Shown one piece after another: positions 12,207 through 23,971 of a stretch of DNA of 64,000 nucleotides (position 1 is the first letter of the stretch; every line of letters starts with the position of its first letter). The DNA is taken from the NCBI GenBank assembly GCA_029204225.1, contig CM055108.1:23114326-23178325 (forward strand), written 5' to 3'. The notes below the pieces were generated by a model that was given only the letters and a program-made list of their open reading frames with translations, searched no databases and was not told the origin of the DNA. The stretch comes from Diphasiastrum complanatum. Its lineage: Eukaryota; Streptophyta; Lycopodiopsida; Lycopodiales; Lycopodiaceae. Both the position numbers and the translations under genes were made by a program.

Positions 12207-12938
12207 TCTTGAAAGAGTTAAAGGTAACCAACACTCCCAATTTTAGGACAGTGTGTAGCCCTTGTTTTCTTTCATTAAAGACATGGTTCAATTGTTTCTT
12301 GTTGGATGATTAGTTCCACAAGAAAGCCCAAATGTCGTAGGGAGGGAGCACGTGGTGACATTCTGGAATAGGATAAAACCATACAACTAACTAGCTCCGC
12401 GATCGAGTTGTCTGTGCCGATTGGGTGTCTCACCTAAAAATGGAGACACCAAAGAGGCATATGGTGTGCAGGCCATGGACGTTCTTGAACCTCATGGTTC
12501 TCCACATTGAAATGAGAAAAGTGTGTCTGCTACTTTAAACTCAATAACTCTAAAAGGTTGCATGAGGTTCATATGGATTCAAATAAGTGTCCACTTGTAA
12601 CCACTTTGAAGTGTTGAGTTCGAAGTTTCTCTCTTCAATGCTACGAACCGTCAGACCCAAGGACTGCCATGGTCCTACACATCATGTTTCTCTTTGGTCT
12701 CTTCATATATAGGATAGACACCCCCCCATTACGTACGAGTCACTTGTGGGGCCAGTGAACCTCTTATTGATGTCTACTCCTCAATGTGGTCTAATTTGGA
12801 TCATCATTGTTGTTTGAACTTGAAATGGTCGTGAATTGATAGTACATATATGTTGGTATTGATGTTATAGCTATGAGGCAATATACATAAAAATTTTGGC
12901 ATCTGTTTCACAATACCCTATTTTTTTAAGCCCACAGG

Positions 12939-12939
<1 letters not shown>
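12207..12939. other. Intergenic stretch, nothing recognised
   Basis: A small hairpin (GGTGTCTC/GAGACACC) lies near 12425-12450. No credible reading frame is seen. This stretch is immediately upstream of the gene-family copy at 13101. Confidence 0.35.

Positions 12940-13014
<75 letters not shown>
12940..13014. repeat. Compound microsatellite (GT)n-(GA)n
   Basis: A GT run from 12940 to about 12987 is followed by a GA run to 13014. It ends 87 bases before the first ATG of the next gene copy, so it may lie in that gene's promoter or 5'UTR. Confidence 0.95.
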
Positions 13015-13018
<4 letters not shown>

Positions 13019-13100
13019 CATGGTGATGTTTTTTTTTCTATTTTTGAGACTCCCATTGGTTGTCTGTAGTATTTATCTCTCTTATTTTGTTGCACCCATT

Positions 13101-14788
13101 ATGTCAGATATTGGACCCCCTAGTCAGAGGTCAGGACATAATCGCAGGTCATCCCACCTTTCCTCTATGAGCAAGAGTGAGCTCATTACCTACCTTGATC
13201 AATTGTCTTTCTTGCAGCAAGATAGGGTCTTACAATGCTTGCAGGCTCGATGCGAGGCTTGTAGCTCCTCTTGATTGGTTGAGTACACATCATCGATTGA
13301 GGAGATTCAATCCACTCCACATGTAGACAAGTCACATATTTTCTCTTCCCGTGAGGGTTACTCCAATGAGGGTCGCACCCCCACCCATGGCACTACTGCC
13401 AGGGCTTCCACCTAACACTCTCGGGAGAGGAGGAGGAGCTGCCTCGGTGCCCTGATATTCCTGATGTGGTCATGAGTCTTGCACCTCCGCATAGCGCATC
13501 TCGTCGTGGGGAGTCCCTACTTTGAGATACACTGATCCAGAAAATAGCACATACGTCACACAATACTGCGACTCCTGCATCTGTCACACCTCAGATTCCT
13601 GGCACGCCCACTTTCACCCCTCACATTTTCCCTCCCTTTGGACCCACCACCACTAAGTTATTTCCTCCCGGCTATACACCGTGGGGTCACATTTCACTCT
13701 GGGTTTTCAGATCACTCCCATCCAGTTCCCCCCTATATATTCTCCCATCTTGACGCCCCCATTGGCTATTCTCCCCTCGGTACCCCACAACATCAGTATT
13801 CTCCCATCGACAGGGCATCTTTCATACCTAAGGCCACCCCCGTAGACACGCCCAGGGCCACATCTCCCATACCGGAGGTCACCCCCGTACACACTCATAG
13901 GGCCAGATCGCCACTAGCTGCCATCCCGCCATCATATGAAATAGACAAGGATGGTCACATCATTGAGAATAATCATGGTGGGGCGGTCATCTCGCGCATG
14001 AGGATGCTCATGTATATCCACTTTCCCATAGACATTTTTCATGATTGGCGCGATTCAGCAATGACTGCAAGAATTGCATCATTGACCAGCTGCATAGTGA
14101 GTTCTTTGTCCCATCCCAGGACATGGAACACGGAAATGGATGAGGAGTCGCATGGGAGCTGTGATGAGCCACCACAAATCGGAGATCCGAGATGCAGTGA
14201 AAGCCGAGAGAGGCAGACCTTCCCATGTGGAGAAAGAGGACTAGAAGTATGCGAAGAAAGAGTTTCGAGATGATCTAGAATGCTTCAGACAGCAGCGAGA
14301 GACAATGACTAGAGACCACAGGGGGCTTCTCACTTGGGCAGTGGCAGCGAGGGATATTTTTAAGCCCACTTTGTAAGTCTATCCTATACCCATTTGTGAT
14401 ACTTGACTATTGATTGTTTTCTTTTTTTGCTCTTGGAGGCTTTTCGTAAGACACGTTGGAATAGTATGCTCTCCTTATATGATTAAAATTTGAAAAGTTT
14501 GTGAAGCGTTCCGCCGTGGGGCGTTCTCTCACACATGATGAGTACATGTATGCGTATTCCCATGGTACGCAGGCAGTACTCAAGTTATTGGAGAGGGAGG
14601 GCGTGCATAGAAACTGGGATGCTACTCCTCAGGTACGACATGAAATCCATTTTATGCTCTTTAAACTTGCTATTCTCTCTCACTCCCATATGATTGTTCG
14701 GAATACTAATTCATGTGTCTTGCGTGTGCAGGAACAACAAGGTCCACATGACGGAGATGATGAGGAGGATTCAAATAGTTCTAGCTAG
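13101..14788 (+). pseudogene. Tandem gene family, copy 1: multi-exon, broken
   Basis: The segment order matches the copy at 15199-22781. First is an N-terminal helical segment (SELITYLDQLSFLQQDRV) and a TGA at 13272 where copy 2 stays open. Then comes a Pro/Ser/Thr-rich linker (13640-13920) and a segment with GHIIENNHGG and DIFHDWRD near 13940-14060, followed by a frameshift. A basic segment begins FVKRSAVGRSLTHDEYMYAY (from about 14494), and an acidic Ser-rich tail ends in TAG at 14786-14788. A clear intron separates the last two exons: donor CAG/GTACGA after 14632 and acceptor GTGCAG ending at 14731, phase 0. The order loosely recalls plant Ptta/En-Spm (Transposase_24) proteins, but I cannot confirm that. 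Confidence 0.6.
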
Positions 14789-15198
14789 TGTTTTGGCTCT
14801 TAGCTAGCCTTTCCATGTTTACAAACACTTGTGTACATGTTTTTACATCTATCATTTTTATTCGTATATTTGCGCACCATCTTTCGATGTAGCTAGTTTT
14901 TTATGTAATCTTGAACCTTGAGTAGTCATGTAAATGAAATCTATTTGGCCCTAAAACCATGTAGAAATGTTTAATTTATTTATTATAAAGTGTAATTATT
15001 GCAGTTAGCATGTGATTATTGTGGTGTACTGTAATTTATTCAACTATGGTTGAATGCAAAGAATCACGTTTTTTTGTTCTACCCTAAATCCTTAACTCAA
15101 GTATTTGAATTTATTTTTTGCACTAATCAACTCTACATGGTTGTATGTTCTGATAATATATTTTATTGCTTACAGAGATTATTCCAATTGTATCCTCA
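14789..15198. other. Spacer between the two tandem gene copies
   Basis: AT-rich sequence with many TGTA-type 3'UTR-like words follows the copy-1 stop. A splice-acceptor-like TTGCTTACAG ends at 15175, just before the copy-2 start. No reading frame of interest. Confidence 0.4.
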
Positions 15199-15977
15199 AT
15201 GTCTCATAAAACATCTCCAAGTCACGGATCTAGTCGCAGTCATGGGTCATCCCATTTTTCATCCATGAGTGACGATGAAGTCCTCAGTTATATGGATGGG
15301 ATGTCTCTCTCGCGTGTAGGCAGAATCATGGAGAGACTACGGGCTCATTGGGATACACGGAGTTCAGGTTGGTTGTCCACATCATCTTTTTCTGAAGAGA
15401 TCCAGTCCCCACCACCCTCTGACCGAGGTGTTGCCCCCTTCCACGAGGGTCTATCCGGCGAGAGTCCCTCCCCCCCGCATGCCAGTGCCTCTTCCCGACA
15501 TTCCAATCAAAAAAAGAGCGATTGTAAAAGGAGTCGTCTCAACGACGGCTCCTTTTTTGGTGGTGATGTCGATGATGTCATGCTTCATGCGGCCTCGGGT
15601 CCCCATCACATCCATCTAGCATGCCTCATCGTAGGTCTTTCTTACTTTAAAAATCCCTAACTCACATAGATGGCGTGTGATACTTTGACTCTTGATTCTG
15701 TCACAACTAATTATCCCGACACCCCCACACTCTATCCTCACATTTTTCCTTCTTCGGTATCCATGCCCCCTATGGAGTCTCCATGGCACCGTGGTCCCTC
15801 TTGCCAGGCCACTCCACCCATTTTTTCTCTCATTCAAACCCATTTTGGTTACACTCCCGCTCAAACTCTTCCCCAACCTTCTCCTCTTCATACCCCTCCC
15901 CACTCTTCTCGTAATCGCCTTCAAACTCCTTCCCAAATCATTCTCATTGTAGTCAACTCCCCCACTCCTCTTGACAC
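15199..15977 (+). pseudogene. Tandem gene family, copy 2, 5' part
   Basis: From the ATG at 15199 the protein is Ser/His-rich. It then repeats the helical segment of copy 1 as SDDEVLSYMDGMSLSRVGRI and a Pro/Ser-rich linker. The frame stays open where copy 1 has a stop. After 15660 another frame continues the Pro-rich linker to PTPLDT, where the copia element at 15978 interrupts. Removing the element and one target copy joins this to PLATSP at 21872, matching TPVDTPRATSP in copy 1. The 3' part is at 21867-22781. Confidence 0.6.
15973..15977. repeat. Left target-site duplication of copia element 1 (GACAC)
   Basis: GACAC precedes the 3' LTR and AACAC (21867-21871) follows the 5' LTR, a 4/5 match. 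The restored host reading frame supports these borders. Confidence 0.75.
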
Positions 15978-16251
15978 ACTTAGAATCTGCTTTGCACAGG
16001 AACACAGATCATGCTACACAGTAACACAGACATAACACACTATCCACAGCAAGCTCACATAGCAACTACATTTCTCAAAATGAAATCACACTGTACATAT
16101 AGTTGTTCAGTCAGGCAACCCATGCATGACCCAAGTTGCCGTTGGCGGGATGCGTGTCCCGTCGACTTGCCTCGTGGCGAGGCCAACTGATCCTTATCCA
16201 CTGATAGGACCCACAGTACAGTAACACAGTGATTCTACTTTAATTCTAACT
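15978..16251 (-). repeat. 3' LTR of copia element 1
   Basis: It is about 274 bp and matches 21615-21866 closely, for example in the block GGCGGGATGCGTGTCCCGTC. The ends are ACTTAG...CTAACT on the plus strand rather than TG...CA. The two copies differ by a roughly 20-bp length change near the left end plus scattered substitutions. Confidence 0.92.
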
Positions 16252-16304
16252 CTCTTTCTTAAAGTAGAGTCACTTTTTATACAGTCATATACATAGCTTT
16301 AAAG

Positions 16305-18470
16305 TCAACAAACTTTAAGTACAGAAAGCTTTAATCTAAACTTATCAAACTTTTCTCCAGTAAGTGGCTTAGTGAAAATATCAGCTAGTTGTTCTTCTGT
16401 GCTACAATGAACAACATGAATTTCATGACTCAGCAGTCTCTCATGTATGAAGTGATACTGAATCTCAATGTGTTTAGTTCTCGCATGGAACACTGGATTC
16501 TTTGCTAGCTGAATGCCACTCTGACTGTCGCTATGTAAAGTTGTGGGATTTTTCTGCTTTATGCCAATTCTTCCAAGATTTGTATCAACCATATAGCTTC
16601 CTGTGCTGCACTACACATTGCCTTATACTCTGCTTCTGTGGTGGAAAGAGCAATTATATTTTGCTTCTTACTAGACCAGAAAAAGCAACTACCACAAAAC
16701 TGGAATATATATCCTATGGTGGATCTACGATCATCATAGTCACCTCCCCAATCTGCATCCACATAGCCACACAACTCAGGTAAACCATCATGCTTTCTAT
16801 AAATCAAGCCATACTCTGAAGTGCCTTTCACATAACGCAAAATGCGTTTAGTTGCCTTCCAATGCGTTTTCGTAGGTGTTATCATAAACTTCCAATGCGT
16901 TTTTGTAGGTGTTATCATAAACTGACTTACAATGCCAACAAAATAGCATATATCTGGTCTAGTCGTGGTAAGGTAAATCAAGCTCCCTACTAACTGTCTA
17001 TATAGTGTAGCATCAAATGACTGTGACTCATCAAGCTTAGAAAGCTTTTTACCTGGTTCAATAGGAGTGTTTACTGGTTTGACATCCTGCAACCTAAACC
17101 TGTGTAGCAACTCTTTGACATATTTCACCTGTGTTAAACCCACTTCCTATCCTTTTTGCCACACTTCTACTCTAAGGCAGTAATGCATCAGGTTGAGATC
17201 TGTCATCTCGAATTGTTCCATGAGGTCTTTCTTGATCATGTCTATCATCTCTTGATTATTTCTCATAATAATCAAGTCATCAACATAAAGAGCAATCAAA
17301 GCAACCATACCATCAGAGCATAAGACATATAGATTTGGATCAGAATGTGTTCTCACCATTCCCTTTGAACGAAAGTAGGCATCAATCCTGCTATACCACG
17401 CACGTGGTGCTTGTTTAAGACCATAAAGTGCTTTCTTCAAGTGACATACTTTATTTTCCTGTCCTTTCGTTACAAAGCCTTCTAACTCACCATTTAGAAA
17501 AGCAGATTTCACATCCATTTGATGCAAAGGCCAACCAAAATGTGAAGCTAAAGCAATAAGTAGACGTAGAGTATTCCACTTACAAACCGGCGCAAAGGTC
17601 TCCTCATAGTCGATGCCTTTATTTTGTGCATACCCTTTGATCACTAATCTTGCTTTTGTGTTTTGCTATACTTCCATCTGCATGGTACTTAGTCTTGTAT
17701 ACCCATTTGCAACTAATGGGGTTCTTGTCAACTCGTGGTTCTACTAAGTCCCATGTGCTATGCTTAGCAATTGACTCCATCTCCTCTCCCATGGCCTTGA
17801 CCCAAATGTCATCATCCTTCGCTTCACCATAAGTCAAAGGTTTTTTGCTTTGAATAATGCTAGATAAGAGAGCATCATTTGCTTCATACCTTTCAGGTAG
17901 TATCTTCTCTCTTGTTGATCTTCGTAGCTCTCCCTGGTTAGATAATCCTGGAAAGTCATCTATGTCGCGGCTCTCCAACAATCTCTCAAACCACTTAGGG
18001 AGCTTTTTGTCAGGTGATCGGCTTCCTGGTGAAAATGTATCCCACGGTACATCCTTCTCCTTAGGTTTGTCACCTGCAACTTCAATCCTTCTTGCACCAA
18101 AAGGTTTGTCCCTACCTCTCCAACCTGTTTTTTGAGGTTGAGTGGTAGTATCTTGAGATGTATCCTCATGTTCATCACTTGGAAGGTCAATGAATGGATC
18201 ATCATCAGGTGGTATCCTCACTATACCATCTTTTCTACTGGATGTGTCTATCTTCTCAGCATCCTCGTCCTCATACATCTTGGATTCATCAAAGATAACA
18301 TCACGGCTTATATGGATTTTGTTTTTGACTGGATCAAAACATCTATAGCCCTTCACATGATCATCATATCCTAGGAATATGCACTTGATAGCTTTTACAT
18401 CAAGTTTACATTTCTCTTCCTTAGGAATGTGTACAAAGGCCTTACATCCAAAGATTTGCAAGTGGTTCAC
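16305..18470 (-). pseudogene. Copia element 1 pol, 3' half: integrase C-term, RT, RNase H
   Basis: RT starts near 17800 (WVYKTKYHADGSIAKHK); a one-base insertion near 17656 shifts the frame. The RT active site YVDDL is intact at 17276-17287. RNase H shows DADWGGDYDDRRST and TEAEY, and after another frameshift near 16560 it ends with ADIFTKPL and a stop at 16305. A 33-bp unit is tandemly duplicated in frame (16857-16889 and 16890-16922), repeating FMITPTKTHWK. A further stop splits RT from RNase H near 17145. Typical copia pol order and spacing otherwise. Confidence 0.93.
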
Positions 18471-19580
18471 CTTTGGCTTCTTCTTCGTGAATGCTTCCTC
18501 AGGTGTTATCTTTGGTATGGCAATGGTAGGACTTCTATTTTGAAGATAGACTGCCGTGCTATATGCTTATGACCACAAATCTTTTGGTAGTTTCATCTCA
18601 GCTAGCATAGGTTTGGCACTTTTCACAATCGTACAATTCTTGCGCTCAGCTACACCATTAAGTGCAGGAGTATGAGCTTGCATAAATTGTCTTTTAATCC
18701 CACATTGATCACAAAGATCATTGAAGTCATTAGACTTGTACTCACCTCCACTATCTGATCTTAGGACTTTGATCTTCCTACCTGTCTGATTTTTGACCAA
18801 TGCTTTGAAGCTCTTGAAGTTATCAAATGCATCTGATTTCTTCTTCAAGAAGTAGATCCACATCTTACGTGACATATCATCAGTAAAGGTCATGAAATAG
18901 AAGGCTTTACCTAAGGACATAGTCCTCATAGGCCTGCATAAATCTGTGTGGATTAAATCCAGGATGTTCTGTGCTCTTGCAACACACCCTTTATTGAACT
19001 TCTCTCGATGCTGCTTCCCATATACACAAGATTCGCACATCGATTTCAAGTGATCTTCTATGGTAGGCAATCTTGTTACCATCTCCAATTTTCTCATCAA
19101 ACTGAGGCTTCCCAAGTTCAAGTGACCAAGCCTCTTATGCCACAACTCAATTTGAAATGGAATGGATGATACAAGTCCATGTTTCCCCTTAATTGTAGCA
19201 TTCAACCTGTACAATTTTGTATTGGGCTCTCTTACTCCATCCGCAATAACTTTGAATTTTTGGTTCGCATCTTTCACAAAGCAACTATCATGGGCGAATT
19301 CTACTTTCAACTTTTGATCAGTAATGACTCCAACAAAAAGTAAATTTTTCCTCAAACTTGGTACGTAAAGTACCTCCCTGATCATCCTGCTTTTGCCATC
19401 AGGTAGTTGGATTGAAACGGTGCCTATCCCCTTGATCATGCACACCTCACCATTTGCTTGTGAGACAGATGTTCCATTATCCAACACCTTCAAACTATTG
19501 AACCAATTCTTGTTACCTGTCATGTGTCTTGTGGCTCTTGAGTCAATATACCATGCTTGATCATCTTGATTAGATGACAA
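18471..19580 (-). pseudogene. Copia element 1 protease and integrase
   Basis: The protease motif reads DSRAT where retropepsins have DSGAT, so a key glycine is replaced and activity is doubtful. The integrase zinc-binding HHCC region is intact (HKRLGHLN... CESC). The catalytic core keeps its three acidic positions (HTDLC, RSDSGGEY, NGVAERKN). A TAA near 18565 (probably from GAA) cuts the frame after LPKDLWS. The reading then continues in the same style to the segment starting at 18470. Confidence 0.92.
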
Positions 19581-20454
19581 TGTAGATATGAAGATGCTAG
19601 AGTCTTCAATCTCACCCTCATCGACAAGGTTACCTGCTTGTTTTGGTTTCCCCTTGCCTTGTTCCGCCAGGAATTTGCGACATTCACTCTTCCAATGACC
19701 CTTTTTACCACAATGGAAGCACTTGTCTTTCTTCTTAGTTTTATTGGAAGATCCCTCATCCTCCTGAGACTTGGCAAATTGCTACTTAGACTTCTTCTTG
19801 CCCTTGTCCTTGTCTTGTTTTTGGCTTGTCGCAAGTGCCTGATCGTCAGTATTTTGACGTCTAGCTTTCACCATTTCTCGTCGTTGCTCTTCATGCATCA
19901 AGATTCCTGTGAGCTCATCAAAGGTTGGCAATCTTTCTCTTGATGCTATTCCGCTCACAAAAATCTGATAGGGTTTCTGCAATGCCACACAATGCATTGT
20001 GCACCAGCTCCACATCATGTATGCATTCACCAATAGAATGCAGTTCATCTCTCATTGTCTTGATTCTGGTCATCTACGTCTGAATGTGCTCTCCTTGTTC
20101 CATGCGGGCACTATTCAACTTTGACTTCAGAAACATGATTCTTGATGGATTTGACATCTCAAAATTCTCCTTTAGCACATCTTATGCCTGTCTGGGTGTA
20201 ATAGCATCACAAATGTGGGTAAAGATGTGATCCTTCATTGACAAGTTAATGAAGGTCAAAGCTTTCCTCATCTTTTTGTCGAACACTTTGATGTCTGCTT
20301 CATTTGGCGGCCTTCTCTCATCAACTGTGACGAATTCCCACACATCTTTCTCCATTGGTATGTTTTTCATTTTGAATTTCCACACTGCATAGTTGGAAAT
20401 CCCGTCCAATTTGCTACTTTCACTCAATATGGACTCTCCCATGTTTCTCATCAC
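19581..20454 (-). pseudogene. Copia element 1 gag
   Basis: The N-terminal copia gag (UBN2-type) signature is SKLDGISNYAVWKFKMK near 20410. A TAA near 20182 and frameshifts follow. The C-terminal third is Lys-rich with a CCHC zinc knuckle (CFHCGKKGHWKSEC, about 19685-19725) that leads directly into the protease. Gag packages RNA in the virus-like particle; this copy is broken. Confidence 0.88.
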
Positions 20455-21600
20455 AAAACTGCTTGAAACTTCTGCCTTACGCTAAGAACAGTATGCGGAG
20501 GCCAATTGTGATGTCAGAAGTTGAAAATAATGACCTGCACTTTTCCCTTACCAACACTCACCACTTTTCCACCAATTTGAAAGCCAAATCAGCGTCGCCT
20601 TCCGAAATGCACTCAGTCGTCAACTCCCAACAACGTGCCCAGTGGAATGGTGAAATCACTTCCTTTTTTGGTTTTTGAACGGTTTCTTCACCTTGAAGAA
20701 ACTTCACTCTTCACTTGTGAAGGGACCCAGCTCAACTTTCAGTATGAAAATTTTTAATGAAGTTGAAGGCCAGAATGCACTTCACTTCTTCAGGGCCCTG
20801 TTCAAAGCTCATCCAATGGCTGAACCAAATCTTGTGGTCCAAATTTCTCTCCCATCACAAGTTCTGGACCGTCAATTCATTTGACACCTCATCCAAAGGT
20901 CCAAACTGCATCTGGGCATTGAACCACGCTCCTACAGTCGCTATGGTCTTTGAGACACTATAGTAACCATTGTGTTGGGCGTGCGAATAGCCTGCGACCT
21001 CCCTGTCTGTGGTCGCACCTCCCCACTCTCAAAAATGTTAGATCTAACTTGCTTGTGGATCGTTTTGAGCACAATCTGAGGCCTAGAGCAGGGTTGCCCT
21101 ACTGATTCCAAGACTGTAGAGTGTTCAGTCAGAAAATTTTGTGGAGAAACGATGATTTTAGATCAACTTGACAAAGTGGCTTTTTTCTTTACTGCAAATC
21201 TTCTAGGTTAATTGTCTGGAGACAAATCTCTGATATAAACCTCAAAATCTCTCCATGGCTGGTTGACAATGTGATTAGCTTCTTTCTCGTCCTTACGACA
21301 TCCAAAACGGTGCGTAAACAGCGAAGAAATCACCAATTATGTATAAAAATCATAACCCCAAGTCCGATTTCAATTTTCAACTGGCTTCAAAATTGTCAAT
21401 TTTTCACCAATTTTTCTCTGTATGATGTTATGCATAGGCTAATAATCCCTCTGCTGAGCTTAGCAAGCCTCTATAAATTAGAAACCGTGCACCAGTGCTT
21501 CTCTTTCCGTCTTCAACGCGTCGTAAACCCCGAACTCTCAGAAGACAGTTGTCTCGAAGCTCTCTTCAACGGTGACGCTGTATTGTGTACACTCCCTGTA
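20455..21600 (-). other. 5' leader of copia element 1
   Basis: About 1.1 kb of untranslated leader lies between the primer site and gag. Short open frames exist on both strands, but none has a domain. Confidence 0.6.
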
Positions 21601-21614
21601 TGGCTCTGATACCA
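21601..21614 (-). promoter_or_regulatory. Primer-binding site of copia element 1 (initiator-Met tRNA)
   Basis: On the minus strand TGGTATCAGAGCCA directly follows the 5' LTR end. It is complementary to the 3' end of plant initiator-Met tRNA over 14 bases. Confidence 0.93.
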
Positions 21615-21866
21615 ACTTAGTATTTGCTTTGCACTGGAACACAGACAGAAAACACTCTCCATAGCAAGCTCACATAGCAACTATATTTCTCAAAATGAAA
21701 TTACACTGTAAATATAGTTGTTCACTCAAGCAACCCATGCATGACCCAGGTTGTCGTTGGCGGGATGCGTGTCCCGTCGACTTGCCTTGTGGCAAGGCCA
21801 ACTGATCCTTATCCACTGATAGGACCCACAGTACAGTAACACAGTGATTCTACTTTAATTCTAACT
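21615..21866 (-). repeat. 5' LTR of copia element 1
   Basis: It is about 252 bp and pairs with 15978-16251. The primer site follows without a gap. The right border is set by divergence from the 3' LTR and by the AACAC target copy at 21867-21871. Confidence 0.92.
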
Positions 21867-22781
21867 AACACTCCCTTGGCCACCTCTCCATCAGCTGACA
21901 TCATCCTATGACATAGATGCAGAGAAGCACATAGTGGAGGATGACCACAATGGTCGGGTCATCACTTGCATGAGGCAACTCACACATGTGGTCTTCAACA
22001 GAGACATTTTCAAGGATTGGCGCAAACAAAGTGATGAGAAAAAGGATTATGCCATTGACCAGTTGTATAGAGAATTTCCAGTCCCCTCCTCTGATTTGGA
22101 ATTTGACCGAATATGGATGGGATGACACATGGAAAGTGTGATGAGCCATCACAAATCAGAGATCCGAGATGCGGAGTGAGCTGGCAAATCTAGACCATAC
22201 GACGTGCACAAGGACAATTGGAAGTTTGCAAAGAAAGAATTTCGAGAAGATCCAGATTGTTTTTAACAACAAAGAGATGCAACTAAGAAGTGAATAGAGA
22301 TGGCAGGGCCCTCGCACCTAGGCAATGGTGGCCAAGGTTCTTTTCATGCCCATTTCATAAGTCTCCCCACCCATAAGTTGAACTTGTTTTGGTCATAATT
22401 CATATTCTATTTGTGAATTTGTTTAAATTAAATTACAATCACCGATTTGTCGATTCATGCAAAAATATGCTGTAAAGCGGTCTCCCACAAAAAAGGAGTA
22501 CAAGTATGCATATTCCAGCAACTTGCAATCATTACTCAAATTATTGGAGAGACAAGGAGTGAGAATTGACTGGGATGGATATTTTGAGGTATGTATCATG
22601 GTTTCAACATATATTTTGAATTCACCACATTCATTCGGTCAGACACTCTAACAACATCACTTACAAAATTTACACATCTTCGTTGCATGCAGGTATCGTA
22701 GTCCAGTCTCATGCATCGCAGTCACATGAGTCTAATGACCATGGCCAAGACGGGGACGATTCAGCTGGATCTAATAATTAG
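21867..22781 (+). pseudogene. Tandem gene family, copy 2, 3' part
   Basis: It continues the Pro-rich exon after the copia insertion. It parallels copy 1 with HIVEDDHNGRVITCMRQLTH, DIFKDWRKQ and DQLYREFPVPSS, then a TGA after IWMG. In the same style follow HHKSEIRDA, DNWKFAKKEFRED and GPSHLGNGG, with further stops (22172, 22264, 22292 regions). The basic exon (KYAVKRSPTKKEYKYAYS) ends at a GTATGT donor near 22590. After a GCATGCAG acceptor the acidic tail (DHGQDGDDSAGSNN) ends in TAG at 22781. Both copies are non-functional as read, but segment order is conserved. Confidence 0.6.
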
Positions 22782-22939
22782 ACATTTCATTCTATATATT
22801 TATAATTCGAACATTTATGTATCAATATATCAATTTTTTTAACTTAAGTCCTCTACATGGATCTTCAATTGCATGTAGTGTAGTTTTAGGACAGAATAGA
22901 GCCATTTGACAGGGTTATAACGATGTCCATGGGAGAACC

Positions 22940-23230
22940 TTGGCCACCGCTCCCAAGGTAAGAAGGTCCCTAAAGTCTCCTGTATTTCTTAGCGACCTCT
23001 CAGTGTTGTTGATGCGATTTGGATTTTCGGAGAATCCGAAATCTGATGAATATCTTGAAAGACCTCGAAGACCTCGAAGACGAAATGTTGGCAAACAACA
23101 CTGTGCAAGAGGAGAGGGTCAAACGACACAAAATGACATGAAACTCTTCGTGACACAAAATTCTTTGCACTTCAAAGAACCAGGAAGATCAAAGAATTAC
23201 CATGAAGTACAGCTTCCTGATATGATATGA
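22940..23230 (+). CDS. Unknown short Arg-rich frame
   Basis: A 96-codon frame with an Arg/Pro-rich centre (ERPRRPRRRNVG) generated partly by a tandem ACCTCGAAG. It ends in the first bases of the LTR at 23228. No homology is recognised; it may be a chance frame or the 3' end of a disrupted gene. Confidence 0.2.
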   Translation: MATAPKVRRSLKSPVFLSDLSVLLMRFGFSENPKSDEYLERPRRPRRRNVGKQHCARGEGQTTQNDMKLFVTQNSLHFKEPGRSKNYHEVQLPDMI

Positions 23231-23877
23231 TGAAGTCAGCAGAAGAGCGTTAGGACGTGCCTAATCCGCCGCTGTTGTAATCTGAGATTAGTTATAGATT
23301 GTTTAATCTATCTAATCAAAAATGTTACTCTGAATATATGTAGTTGCTAGACGCATCAAGAAGACAATCACAGACACTCCAGACTGAGTTTACAGATTAG
23401 CAGCAGCTAGTCGTATTTTCGTGAGAGAGAACATCTTTCTCGCACCAACACGCTGATCTGAGAAACAAACAGTGCTCAAGAAAGATATTGTAAATTCAGT
23501 TTTGATAATAGAGGCGGTATTTTTCAATGCTCTGTTCTGTGATGTGTGTGATCTACAATATTGGAATGCCTACTAGCAGTAGATAAATTTTCGCTATTGT
23601 TTTACTCAACATAATCTACTATTTACAAGTTTGATTTTTACAACAAATCGTCAGAAGTGATCTGGGGCTTGGAAGAGAATTAGACCGCAGTCAGTAGCAA
23701 TAGCTACTCCTGTCAAGTCGGCTCTATACGGCCTTCATCGTCGGGAATGTCACAGACTCCCATCAGCGAAGCTGTTTCACTCTAGAATTGACTTTGTTCA
23801 CGATTCGTTTCGTTTCATTTCGTTTTTGTTTTGTTTCATTTTGCTTTGCTTCAATTCGTTTCGTTTCAATCCCATCA
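23228..23877 (+). repeat. 5' LTR of a copia element (only copy present)
   Basis: It is bounded by TGATG...CATCA inverted ends and followed, after one base, by an initiator-Met primer site. The size (650 bp) is normal for copia. The right part is rich in TTTCGTTTCGTTTCATTT-like words. No matching 3' LTR is in the window. Confidence 0.75.
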
Positions 23878-23878
23878 G

Positions 23879-23971
23879 TGGTATCAGAGCTCAATTTGTT
23901 TGGTTTTGATTCTTTTCGAATTCTGCCGCATCAACATGACTATCCAGGATAATTTGGGTGATTCTTCAGGT
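23879..23971 (+). mobile_element. Primer site and first gag codons of the interrupted copia element
   Basis: TGGTATCAGAGC at 23879-23890 is the primer site. An ATG at 23936 opens MTIQDNLGDSSGH and is cut at 23971 by a CACTA terminus. The remainder of this element is not found downstream. Confidence 0.7.

Larger units (their letters stand above)
15978..21866 (-). mobile_element. Copia retrotransposon 1, complete but degenerate
   Basis: The element reads on the minus strand. Its LTRs are 15978-16251 (3') and 21615-21866 (5'), with an initiator-Met primer site beside the 5' LTR. A purine run (AAGAAAGAG) beside the 3' LTR serves as polypurine tract. Gene order is gag, protease, integrase, RT, RNase H, as in Ty1/copia. 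The ORFs carry several stops and frameshifts, so it cannot be autonomous. It is inserted in the Pro-rich exon of gene-family copy 2. Confidence 0.95.

Noticed and set aside
12061-12291. Open minus-strand frame with poly Tyr-Ile and Ser-Leu runs
   Set aside because: Entirely generated by the (TA)n and (GA)n microsatellite.
12871-13095. Open frames with His-Thr or Val-Cys runs
   Set aside because: Produced by the (GT)n-(GA)n microsatellite on both strands.
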